In this document: positions 56,839-64,000 of the stretch, in pieces
Layout: each line of letters begins with the position of its first letter
How positions within the stretch are numbered: the first letter of the stretch is position 1
NCBI RefSeq assembly: GCF_020616515.1
Contig: NZ_CP085135.1
Location: forward strand, 1,922,001 to 1,986,000
Direction of reading: 5' to 3'
Length of the DNA stretch: 64,000 nt
Source of the DNA: Mesorhizobium sp. PAMC28654
Lineage (GTDB): Bacteria; Pseudomonadota; Alphaproteobacteria; Rhizobiales; Rhizobiaceae
Position numbers and translations under genes: made by a program
Notes under the pieces: generated by a model
What the model was told of the DNA's origin: nothing
Seen by the model: only the letters and a program-made list of their open reading frames with translations
The model's database searches: none

Positions 56839-57978
56839 CTACTCCGTCGCTGTCAGGCCAAGTGAGGCGGCAAAGGCGGTGAATTTCCTGGCTTCATCAC
56901 TATCGACCCCAAAGACGGCAATGGCGCGACCCAGCGCGTCGCGCGCCTGATCGGCCTTGCCAAGCACGACATAGGAACGAACGAGCCGCATCCATCCTTC
57001 CGGATCACGTGGATTTTGCCGAAGTTTTTCATCGAGCCCGGCGACCATGGTGTTGATCATGGCTTCCCTGTCTTGCGGCGACATCGACGACGAGGCGTCG
57101 ACATCCCCGGCGGTCGGACCTTTCTCGACCTGCCCGGACGCAACACTTCGCTTGGCCGACTCGGCCAGCGCCTGCTCGACGGCGCCGCGCCATGGCGAGT
57201 CCTGCGGCAGCGCGGCAAGCATGCGCTGCCAGGCGGACGTCGCCTCGCCGTAGCGGCCCTCCTGGGCCAGAGCCATCGCAAGGTAGAAGGATGCCTTGGG
57301 ACTTGACGGATCAAGCTTCAGGGCCGCCTCGAAAGCATCCTGGGCGTCCGCCGACACAATCCCGCCCGCGGCATTGGCAATCGCCTCGCCAAGACCTGCC
57401 TGACGAATGGCGCTATCACCATCGAGGCGGATGGCGTTGCGGTAGGCTGTGGCCGCCTCGGGAAAGCGCTGCAAGCGCAGGTAGATGGGTGCCAGCACAT
57501 CCCAGCCCCGGCCGTCGGATGGATTGGCGGCAAGGTGGGCCTCGGCGCGCGCCACCAGTTCGTCGACGGAACTGTCGGCGGGATTCTTGGCCAGCCGCTC
57601 ACTGAGCGGCTGTGACGGAAGGTCAGGTGACCCGATCTTGCTGTACAGGCCCCAGCTGAGGAGCGGAACCATCAGAACCGCCGTGGCGGCGACAAGCCGG
57701 GTCGCCTTTGAAGCCTGAAGGGTTGCCGGCTTTGCCGCTGTGTCACCACCGCCGAGGCGAATGATCCGGCGCGCGATTTCGGCGCGCGCCTCTTCGGCCT
57801 CCGCCGGCTGGATCAGGCCGCGCGCCGCGTCGCGATCAAGTTCGGCCAGCTGGTCGCGATAGACTTCAAGATCATGCTCGCTGCTGGATGACGCGCCATT
57901 CGACCTGCCGGCCAGCGGCAGCAACACGGCCAGGCTTGCACCCAGCGTGAGGACGGCGGCTATGACCCAGAACAGCAT
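56839..57978 (-). CDS. ccmI: cytochrome c maturation protein CcmI (CycH)
   Basis: CcmI is a chaperone that holds apocytochrome c for the haem lyase. The 379-residue protein has two N-terminal transmembrane helices (about 3-20 and 92-112) with a cytoplasmic loop between them ([20 protein letters not shown]), then periplasmic TPR repeats (about 150-375). It is first in the operon ccmI-ccmE-ccmF-ccmH. Rhizobial cycH mutants lack c-type cytochromes and fail in symbiotic nitrogen fixation, so the operon matters for bacteroid respiration. Confidence 0.92.
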   Translation of the reverse strand: MLFWVIAAVLTLGASLAVLLPLAGRSNGASSSSEHDLEVYRDQLAELDRDAARGLIQPAEAEEARAEIARRIIRLGGGDTAAKPATLQASKATRLVAATAVLMVPLLSWGLYSKIGSPDLPSQPLSERLAKNPADSSVDELVARAEAHLAANPSDGRGWDVLAPIYLRLQRFPEAATAYRNAIRLDGDSAIRQAGLGEAIANAAGGIVSADAQDAFEAALKLDPSSPKASFYLAMALAQEGRYGEATSAWQRMLAALPQDSPWRGAVEQALAESAKRSVASGQVEKGPTAGDVDASSSMSPQDREAMINTMVAGLDEKLRQNPRDPEGWMRLVRSYVVLGKADQARDALGRAIAVFGVDSDEARKFTAFAASLGLTATE

Positions 57979-58106
57979 GTTTTATCCAATAGCGGCAGAG
58001 CCCCGCTCTGCCAACACAGGCGTCCTGCGACGCTTTGACGGCAGGCGTCCGCCGCGGCTCCCGATCGACATCAACAGAACCGGATCCCGCAGGACCCAAC
58101 CGGGTA

Positions 58107-58556
58107 TCACGTAAGAGGTGTCCAGCTGCCATTGGCGTTGCGGCACGCGGTTCCGCGCGCGCTCACACCCGCGGTGCTGGCACCGGTAAAGACCGTCTGC
58201 GTGTACTGCCTGCAGTCCTGCGAGCCGACGCGGTATGGCTGCGCGGGCACGACCTCACCATAGCGGGTCGGCTGATCGCCCTTCCACGTCACCTTCTGGC
58301 CGCTCGCGGTGTATTCCAAGGCCTTGTATTCGGCCTCAAGCGCGCTGCGCTTCTCGGCGTCGCTCAAGCCGGTGCCGATCGACCCGCCGACAAGGCCGCC
58401 ATCCATGGCGGAAATGATAGTCGAGGTCAGTTTGCCGCCAGCAGGCGGTTTGCCGGCAGCAGGCGGCAGCATGGCCACGCTGGGACCCTTGCTGGCTGTG
58501 GTGGTGCAGCCGGATACGGCGAGCAGTGCGGAAAAGAGCGCGACGCGAATCTTCAT
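58107..58556 (-). CDS. surface-antigen-like lipoprotein
   Basis: The 149-residue product has a lipoprotein signal with the lipobox LLAVSGC (Cys17). Next come a Pro/Gly-rich linker, a glycine-rich segment GGLVGGSIGTGLSDAEKR as in 17-kDa surface antigens, and a domain with QPYRVGSQDCRQYTQTVF and ARGTACRNANGSWTPL. This is the rickettsial 17-kDa/RT0821-type surface antigen pattern. It is probably anchored in the outer membrane. Function unknown; it stands between ccmI and feuQ. Confidence 0.84.
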   Translation of the reverse strand: MKIRVALFSALLAVSGCTTTASKGPSVAMLPPAAGKPPAGGKLTSTIISAMDGGLVGGSIGTGLSDAEKRSALEAEYKALEYTASGQKVTWKGDQPTRYGEVVPAQPYRVGSQDCRQYTQTVFTGASTAGVSARGTACRNANGSWTPLT

Positions 58557-58677
58557 GCCAACAACCGGTTATCTTGAACTTGAAGAGGATGAGCTAGGGG
58601 CCGCGTCATCGAGAGACTGACATGGCCATAATGTTGATATTTGTCGGAAATTTGGCCGTAGTCGGCCAGGGTGAACA

Positions 58678-60057
58678 TCACTGAAGGCTCCGCAATCGAA
58701 CCACCACCTTCAATCCGCCCATGTCGGACCTCTCCAGAGCCAGGACGCCTCCATACTCGTTGACGAGGTCCGCGACAATGGAGAGTCCCAAACCAGTGCC
58801 GGGCTTCGTCTCGTCGAGACGTCGTCCTCGCTTCAGCACGTCGCGCGCCTTGTCTTCTGGAATGCCCGGGCCGTCGTCTTCGATGCTGATCTCGAACAGG
58901 CTGGCCACATCATCCCTGGTCGCGAGAGGCGTCACCGATACCGCGACCGCGCTTCGTGCCCATTTCATAGCGTTCTCAAGAAGATTGCCAAGCAATTCTT
59001 CCAGATCCTCTCGTTCCCCGGCGAAGACGATCTCGGCGGCGGGCAGCGAAAGCGACAGGCTGGTCCGCGGGTTGAGCTTCTGAACCACACGCACCATGCG
59101 CTGCACAAGCGGCGCCACCGGCGTGCGATAGACAACGCTGTCGCGCTGCGCCGCGACGCGCGCCCGCTGGAGATAGTGCTCCACCTGCTTTTGCATGGAC
59201 GATGCCTGCTCGGCGATAAGTTGTCCCTTGGCACCGCCAAGCGCCCGCCCCTCATTGATGAGCACCGCGAGCGGCGTCTTCAATGAATGCGCGAGATTGC
59301 CGACCTGCGTTCGCGATCTCTCGACGATGCGCTTGTTGTTTTCGATAAGCGCATTGGTTTCGTTGGCGAGCGGTTCGATCTCGGCCGGGAATCGACCGTC
59401 CAGCCTCTGCGCGGTTCCTTCGCGCACCATGGCGAGCGCGTTTCTGACACGGCGCAATGGCTGAAGGCCAAGAAGGATGGCCGCCGCGTTGATGGCGATC
59501 ATGCCGACACCGAACAGCGAGAGATAGGTGAGCAGGCGACGCTGGAAACTGCCGATTTCCTGTTCGAGTTCGGTCTGGTTGCCCATGACCCGGAAACGAG
59601 CCGCCCGGTTTTTCGTATCCAGAACGAATTCGCTCTCGAACACCTGCAATCTCTCGCCGCTTATTCCCTCCGTCGAATAGCTGCGTTGGAAGCTGGAATT
59701 GAACGGGACCTCGGCCACGCTCGGCGAAGGGACCGTCCTGGTCATCGACGACGAATGGAGATCGCCATGCACGCCCTCCGAAGCAGGCTCAACCGACCAG
59801 TACCAGCCTGAATTCGGTTCGGAGAACCGAAGATCTCCAAGATCGGGCGCGCCGGTCAGCGCACCGATGTCGGAAATGCCGACCGAGCCGATCAGGTTGA
59901 AGAGGTGAGCCGAAAGCAGGCTGTCGAAACCCCGCTCGTTCGCCTGACGGTAAAGCGTCGTGATGAGCGTGAATATGACAATGAGTGTGAGGATCGCCCA
60001 GACCGTGGAAAAGGCGATCACCCGAAATGCCAGCGAGCGCGGCCAGAAACGCAGCAA
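58678..60057 (-). CDS. feuQ: sensor histidine kinase FeuQ
   Basis: The 459-residue kinase has transmembrane segments at about 15-36 and 176-198 around a periplasmic sensor domain. Then come a HAMP region, the HisKA motif GNLAHSLKTPLAVL with His257, and an ATPase domain with NLLENAMKWA, DDGPGIPED and GTGLGLSIVADLV. The architecture and the GNLAHSLKTPL box are of the PhoQ type. Together with FeuP next door and the location downstream of cyc genes, this fits rhizobial FeuQ, which controls cyclic glucan export in Sinorhizobium meliloti. The name rests on resemblance and context. Confidence 0.85.
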   Translation of the reverse strand: MLRFWPRSLAFRVIAFSTVWAILTLIVIFTLITTLYRQANERGFDSLLSAHLFNLIGSVGISDIGALTGAPDLGDLRFSEPNSGWYWSVEPASEGVHGDLHSSSMTRTVPSPSVAEVPFNSSFQRSYSTEGISGERLQVFESEFVLDTKNRAARFRVMGNQTELEQEIGSFQRRLLTYLSLFGVGMIAINAAAILLGLQPLRRVRNALAMVREGTAQRLDGRFPAEIEPLANETNALIENNKRIVERSRTQVGNLAHSLKTPLAVLINEGRALGGAKGQLIAEQASSMQKQVEHYLQRARVAAQRDSVVYRTPVAPLVQRMVRVVQKLNPRTSLSLSLPAAEIVFAGEREDLEELLGNLLENAMKWARSAVAVSVTPLATRDDVASLFEISIEDDGPGIPEDKARDVLKRGRRLDETKPGTGLGLSIVADLVNEYGGVLALERSDMGGLKVVVRLRSLQ

Positions 60058-60100
60058 CAGCGTTTTTGAGGCGGCCGGTTTTGTAGGGAGCTGTTCCGCT

Positions 60101-60766
60101 TTACGCCTCCGGCTCGCGCATACGATAGCCCATCCCGCGAACGGTTTCGATCATGTCGATGCCCATCTTCTTGCGAAGTCGCCCGACGAAGACCTCTATG
60201 GTATTGGAATCGCGGTCAAAATCCTGATCATAAAGGTGCTCGACCAGTTCCGTGCGCGAGACGACCTCACCCATGTGGTGCATCAGATAGGCAAGCAGAC
60301 GGAATTCGTGCGAGGTCAGCTTCAACGGCTGACCGCTGACATCGGCCTTGGAGGCCTTGGTGTCGAGGCGCAACGGCCCGCATGTCAGCTCGGAGGACGC
60401 GTGGCCGGCCGCGCGCCGGATGAGCGCCCGAACGCGCGCCAGAACCTCCTCGATGTGGAACGGCTTGGTAACATAGTCGTCGGCCCCGGCGTCGATGCCC
60501 GACACCTTGTCGCTCCAGCGGTCTCGCGCCGTCAGGATCAAAACCGGCATCTTGCGGCCGCCGCGCCGCCAACGTTCGACCACGCTGATGCCATCCATCT
60601 GCGGCAGGCCGATATCAAGCACCACGGCGTCATAGGGTTCGGTATCGCCGAGAAAATGGCCTTCCTCGCCATCGAAAGCCCGGTCCACCACATAGCCGGC
60701 ATCCACCAAGGCATCGGCTATCTGCCGGTTGAGATCCTTGTCATCTTCGACGACGAGTACGCGCAT
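60101..60766 (-). CDS. feuP: response regulator FeuP
   Basis: The 221-residue OmpR/PhoP-type regulator has a receiver domain (EDD at 7-9, phosphorylated Asp51 in VVLDIGLPQMDG, Lys101 in DDYVTKPFH) and a winged-helix domain (LTSHEFRLLAYLMHHMGEVV, EVFVGRLRKKMG...RGMGYRM). It is 43 bases upstream of feuQ on the same strand. In Sinorhizobium meliloti FeuP is needed for osmoadaptation and symbiosis; the same role here is inferred. Confidence 0.88.
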   Translation of the reverse strand: MRVLVVEDDKDLNRQIADALVDAGYVVDRAFDGEEGHFLGDTEPYDAVVLDIGLPQMDGISVVERWRRGGRKMPVLILTARDRWSDKVSGIDAGADDYVTKPFHIEEVLARVRALIRRAAGHASSELTCGPLRLDTKASKADVSGQPLKLTSHEFRLLAYLMHHMGEVVSRTELVEHLYDQDFDRDSNTIEVFVGRLRKKMGIDMIETVRGMGYRMREPEA

Positions 60767-60778
60767 GCGGGTCTATGC

Positions 60779-60823
60779 CTGTAGCGGTTGGGCCTGTGGC
60801 GGTTGGGCCTGTAACGGATTGGC
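60779..60823. repeat. three 15-bp tandem repeats upstream of feuP
   Basis: Three direct units follow one another: CTGTAGCGGTTGGGC, CTGTGGCGGTTGGGC and CTGTAACGGATTGGC. They begin 13 bases before the feuP start codon, in the 122-base gap between feuN-like and feuP, and may lie in the feuP leader. Confidence 0.85.
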
Positions 60824-60888
60824 CCGCTTGACGGGCCGGTGTCAGATATAGGCCGATTCCCGCGGCCGTGGAAACGATGGGGTCAAGC

Positions 60889-61188
60889 TCAGTTCTGTGG
60901 AACCACGATTTCAGAACGGCGCGGACGCTGTCCATCCTTGCCGGGCACGAGCACGACGATGACGCAGACAGACTGGCCACCGCGCGTCGATTGCGACGCT
61001 TTGGCCAAGGTCCCGCCATTCTGCTCGGCTACCTGCTGGCCGATCGCGTAGCAATCAGATGAAGCCAATATGATCGGATCAGCCGGCTGCGGCATGTCGG
61101 TCGGCAATGCAGTCGCCCGCGACGCAAACAGCCCGACCGCACAGAGCGCCAGTATCGCGGTTCGGAGGTGGGAGCGAAGCGTTTTCAT
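60889..61188 (-). CDS. feuN: small periplasmic protein, probable FeuN
   Basis: The 99-residue product has a signal peptide (about 1-27, ending ATA-LP) and a compact domain with two cysteines: SSDCYAIGQQVAEQNGG and GQSVCVIVVLVPG, ending in a basic tail. In Sinorhizobium meliloti a small periplasmic inhibitor, FeuN, is encoded just upstream of feuP-feuQ and restrains FeuQ. Position, size, strand and export all fit, but I identify it by context rather than by a remembered sequence. Confidence 0.55.
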   Translation of the reverse strand: MKTLRSHLRTAILALCAVGLFASRATALPTDMPQPADPIILASSDCYAIGQQVAEQNGGTLAKASQSTRGGQSVCVIVVLVPGKDGQRPRRSEIVVPQN

Positions 61189-61358
61189 GGTCGGCGTTGT
61201 AACGCATCGGTGCTGAACGTGAAATGAACAGTGAACACCGATAAAAACATGCCTGCCAAACCCCTAAAACGCCAGAGAACAAGACCATGATTTTCGTAGC
61301 CCAAGCGAAGATCACGAGAACCCAGTCTAGACTGCGTTCCAGCCTTAATGAAAGCACA

Positions 61359-61766
61359 TCAGGCGCTTTCCCGCATCACGGCGCGAAAACGCAGCAGCCC
61401 GTGATACAGCAGCAGCTCATCGTCATGACGGATCTCGGAAAATTCGAGCACAAGGTGCGTCTGTCCGCGCGCGCCTATGGCCAGCACCGCCTTGGCGAGG
61501 CGCGCCTTAATCCTGTCCATGATGGCACGCGTTTCGGCTTCGCCATGGGCCTTTGACCAGATGTGCAGCGTGACCAACTGATCGGCGTCGTTCTGAACAC
61601 CAGTGTCCCAGTCGAAGGCGCTGGTCTGGCCGCACGTTACATAGGGAAAGGCAACATTTTCAGCTGGCCGTTCGAGCAATCCGGCACCGCCGAGCAGCGC
61701 CGAGAGCGATGCATCGCTTCTCAATCTCTGGAATAGTGCCTGCTGCAAATCGCCGGACGCGGTCAT
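61359..61766 (-). CDS. DUF3168 family phage/GTA tail-completion-like protein (orphan)
   Basis: The 135-residue product matches the DUF3168 family: DLQQALFQRLRSDASLSALL, YVTCGQTSAFDWDTG, VTLHIWSKAHGEAETRAIMD and LVLEFSEIRHDDELLLYHG. Members are head-tail or tail completion proteins of phages and of gene transfer agents in Rhizobiales and Rhodobacterales. No other structural gene is near. It may be a relic of, or a detached part of, a gene transfer agent whose main cluster lies elsewhere. Confidence 0.8.
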   Translation of the reverse strand: MTASGDLQQALFQRLRSDASLSALLGGAGLLERPAENVAFPYVTCGQTSAFDWDTGVQNDADQLVTLHIWSKAHGEAETRAIMDRIKARLAKAVLAIGARGQTHLVLEFSEIRHDDELLLYHGLLRFRAVMRESA

Positions 61767-61979
61767 CGTGTTGTTCCATCACCAGCGGGCAATTGAGCCG
61801 CCGGCAGTTTTCCGATCGAACCTAGCCGCGTTCGGATTCTTCCGCCAGATCACGACTTGCAGCGTGGCCTCCTGTTAGCCCTTGTGAGTGCCGAAAAAAT
61901 GGACGAATAGTCTTGTCGATGCGCCGTCCCGAAACTGCGCGCATGCAGTTTCCGCGCGCAGCCGAAGACGGATTTCCGA

Positions 61980-64000
61980 ATGGCCAGTCCCGAACCGCGC
62001 AAGAGAAGAGGACCGATCGCCGCCTGGCTGCTGGCCTTGGACGCATGGATCGACTCTTCGCTCTATGAGATCGGCTTCAAGGCGCGCCAGTTCTGGGAAG
62101 CCGCGACGATCTTTTCCCGACGGTTCCGTCTGAAGGGCTGGCGCCGGGGCATCATCGAAGTGCTCAGCGAAGGTTTTACGCTCGGCGCCGGCGGCAGTGT
62201 CGTCATGCTGGCGCTGGCCATGCCCGCATTCCAGGACACGACAGGCGATTGGCGGGCCCAGGGCGATTTCGCCGTTACCTTCCTTGACCGCTACGGCAAC
62301 GAGATCGGCCAGCGCGGCATCATCCAGCGCGATTCCGTGCCGGTCGACGAGATGCCCGATCATGTCATCAAGGCGGTGCTCGCCACCGAGGACCGCCGCT
62401 TCTTCGATCACTACGGCATCGATATCCTGGGCCTTTCGCGCGCGATCTTCGAGAACGTCCGTGCCAATTCCGTGGTGCAAGGCGGGTCCAGCATCACCCA
62501 GCAGCTGGCGAAGAACCTGTTCCTGACCAATGAGCGGACATTCGAACGCAAGATCAAGGAAGCCTTCCTGTCATTGTGGCTCGAAGCCAATCTCTCGAAG
62601 AAGGAAATCCTCCAGCTCTATCTCGACCGCGCCTATATGGGCGGCGGCACCTTCGGCATCGAGGCGGCCGCCGATTTCTATTTCGGCAAGAGCGTCAAGG
62701 ACCTGAGCCTCGCCGAGGCCGCCATGCTGGCCGGGCTGTTCAAGGCGCCGACCAAATACGCGCCGCACATCAACCTGCCGGCCGCGCGCGCGCGCGCCAA
62801 TGTGGTGCTCTCCAATCTCGTCGACGCCGGTTTCATGACCGAGGGCCAGGTACTGCAGGCTCGACTGCACCCCGCTGATGTCGTCGACCGCGGCGAACAG
62901 AAAAGCCCCGACTATTTCCTCGACTGGGCGTTCGACGAGGTCAAGAAGATCGCGGCCAAGAGCGGCCAGCATTCGCTGGTCGCCCATACAACCTTCGACG
63001 CCAACATCCAGAAAGCCGCCGAAGAATCGGTGGAATTCCATCTCCGTCAGTTCGGCAAGGAATACAACGTCACCGAGGGCGCCGTTGTCGTCATCGAGAC
63101 CAATGGCGCGGTGCGCGCGATCGTCGGCGGCAGGGATTATGGCACCAGCCAGTTCAATCGCGCCACCAAGGCGCTTCGCCAGACCGGCTCCTCGTTCAAA
63201 CCCTATGTCTATGCGACCGCGATGGAGCACGGTTTCACCCCGAACTCCATCATCTCCGGGGGGCCGATCAGCTGGGGTAACTGGTCGCCTCACAATTACA
63301 GCGGAGAATCCGCTGGCAATATCACACTGATCATGGCGATGGCCAAATCAATCAACACCGTACCTGTCCGGCTGGCCAAGGATTATCTGGGTATCCCACC
63401 GATCAAGGCGATGGCGGAATCGTTCGGCGTGGAGTCGCCCCTCGAGGCCCACAAGACGATGGTGCTCGGCACCTCCGGCATGACCGTGATGGACCAGGCG
63501 ACCGGCTACAGCGTGTTCGCGCAGAACGGCTTTGTCGGCTCGCGTCATGGCGTTACGCAACTCGTCAACCGCACCGGCCAGGTGGTTTACGATTTCACCA
63601 AGGATGCGCCGCCTCCGCACCGCGTGCTGTCGGAACAGGCGCTGAAATCCATGAACACCATGCTGGCGGCGGTGCCGGTGATGGGTACGGCGCGGCGCGC
63701 GCAAATCCCCAACATCGTCGTCGCCGGAAAGACCGGCACGACGCAGTCCTACCGCGACGCCTGGTTTGTCGGCTTCACCGGCAACTACACGGCCGCCGTG
63801 TGGCTGGGCAACGATGATTTCAGCCCGACCAAGAACATGACGGGCGGGTCGCTGCCGGCGATGGTGTGGCAGCGCCTGATGGTCTATGCGCATCAGAATA
63901 TCGACCTCAAGCCGATCCCGGGCATCGACAAGCCCTTTGTCGACGCCGAAACAGCGGCCAAGGCCGAGGAAGCGCAGAAAAAGAACGCCGAACAGGCGGC
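61980..64000 (+). CDS. class A penicillin-binding protein (transglycosylase/transpeptidase), partial
   Basis: This inner-membrane enzyme polymerises and cross-links peptidoglycan. The 673 residues seen (start MASPEPRKRRGPIAAW) include a membrane anchor near 65-85, the glycosyltransferase motif with Glu137 in ATEDRRFFDHYGID, GGSSITQQLAKNLFL, and the transpeptidase motifs SSFK (404-407) and KTGTTQ (584-589). The frame is open to the right edge, ending in a Lys/Ala-rich stretch, so the stop lies outside the window. The anchor is preceded by an unusually long cytoplasmic segment. It is a PBP1A-like protein; which paralog is unclear. Confidence 0.92.
   Translation, partial: MASPEPRKRRGPIAAWLLALDAWIDSSLYEIGFKARQFWEAATIFSRRFRLKGWRRGIIEVLSEGFTLGAGGSVVMLALAMPAFQDTTGDWRAQGDFAVTFLDRYGNEIGQRGIIQRDSVPVDEMPDHVIKAVLATEDRRFFDHYGIDILGLSRAIFENVRANSVVQGGSSITQQLAKNLFLTNERTFERKIKEAFLSLWLEANLSKKEILQLYLDRAYMGGGTFGIEAAADFYFGKSVKDLSLAEAAMLAGLFKAPTKYAPHINLPAARARANVVLSNLVDAGFMTEGQVLQARLHPADVVDRGEQKSPDYFLDWAFDEVKKIAAKSGQHSLVAHTTFDANIQKAAEESVEFHLRQFGKEYNVTEGAVVVIETNGAVRAIVGGRDYGTSQFNRATKALRQTGSSFKPYVYATAMEHGFTPNSIISGGPISWGNWSPHNYSGESAGNITLIMAMAKSINTVPVRLAKDYLGIPPIKAMAESFGVESPLEAHKTMVLGTSGMTVMDQATGYSVFAQNGFVGSRHGVTQLVNRTGQVVYDFTKDAPPPHRVLSEQALKSMNTMLAAVPVMGTARRAQIPNIVVAGKTGTTQSYRDAWFVGFTGNYTAAVWLGNDDFSPTKNMTGGSLPAMVWQRLMVYAHQNIDLKPIPGIDKPFVDAETAAKAEEAQKKNAEQA

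Noticed and set aside
60779..60823. Tandem repeats considered as a CRISPR array
   Set aside because: The units are contiguous 15-mers without spacers and no cas genes are present.

Overview
The window looks like chromosomal DNA of a Mesorhizobium-type alphaproteobacterium (Rhizobiales). The main reasons are gene order and families typical of rhizobia: rsh-rpoZ, slt/dapA-smpB, a pepN-PleC-like kinase-glnE-two-component pair-degP-cycLKJH-feuQP stretch as I recall it from Sinorhizobium meliloti, Porin_2 (Omp2-type) porins, and several families of short rhizobial intergenic palindromes. The species call is inference; no rRNA gene is present.

Left part (1-7.6 kb): the 5' end of rsh (ppGpp synthetase/hydrolase), rpoZ, a NYN-domain protein coupled to a family 5 uracil-DNA glycosylase, smpB, dapA, a lytic transglycosylase, a MITE-like repeat and an alpha/beta hydrolase. 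Accessory-looking part (7.6-16.4 kb): an orphan tyrosine recombinase with an AT-rich 5' region, two divergent porins that share a 199-bp inverted repeat around a tRNA-Ser(GCT), an IS21-type transposase remnant, and two tandem TPR-sulfotransferases.

Middle part (16.5-43.6 kb): an aminotransferase, a MarR-GNAT fusion and an acylphosphatase, then a leucine/isovalerate degradation cluster (TetR regulator, ivd, mccB, mccA). The cluster is split between mccB and mccA by a macro-domain pseudogene, three tandem four-cysteine secreted paralogs of unknown function and a repeat. After it come a LivJ-type binding protein, small secreted proteins, AMP nucleosidase, an EEP-fold protein, a DUF922 protease-like protein, ETF-ubiquinone oxidoreductase (which receives electrons from ivd through ETF), a family 4-like uracil-DNA glycosylase, an MmyB-type regulator, a GFA-fold protein, a lone molybdenum hydroxylase large subunit and pepN.

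Right part (43.7-64 kb): a PleC-like sensor kinase, an EF-hand protein, glnE (frameshifted as given), a histidine kinase/response regulator pair, degP (also frameshifted near its 3' end), the cytochrome c maturation operon ccmI-E-F-H, a surface-antigen-like lipoprotein, feuQ-feuP with a probable feuN, an orphan phage/GTA-type DUF3168 gene, and a class A penicillin-binding protein that runs off the right edge.

The most notable points are the inverted-repeat porin locus, the secreted triplet inside the leucine-degradation cluster, the tandem sulfotransferases, and frameshifts in two conserved genes that could be biological or sequence errors.
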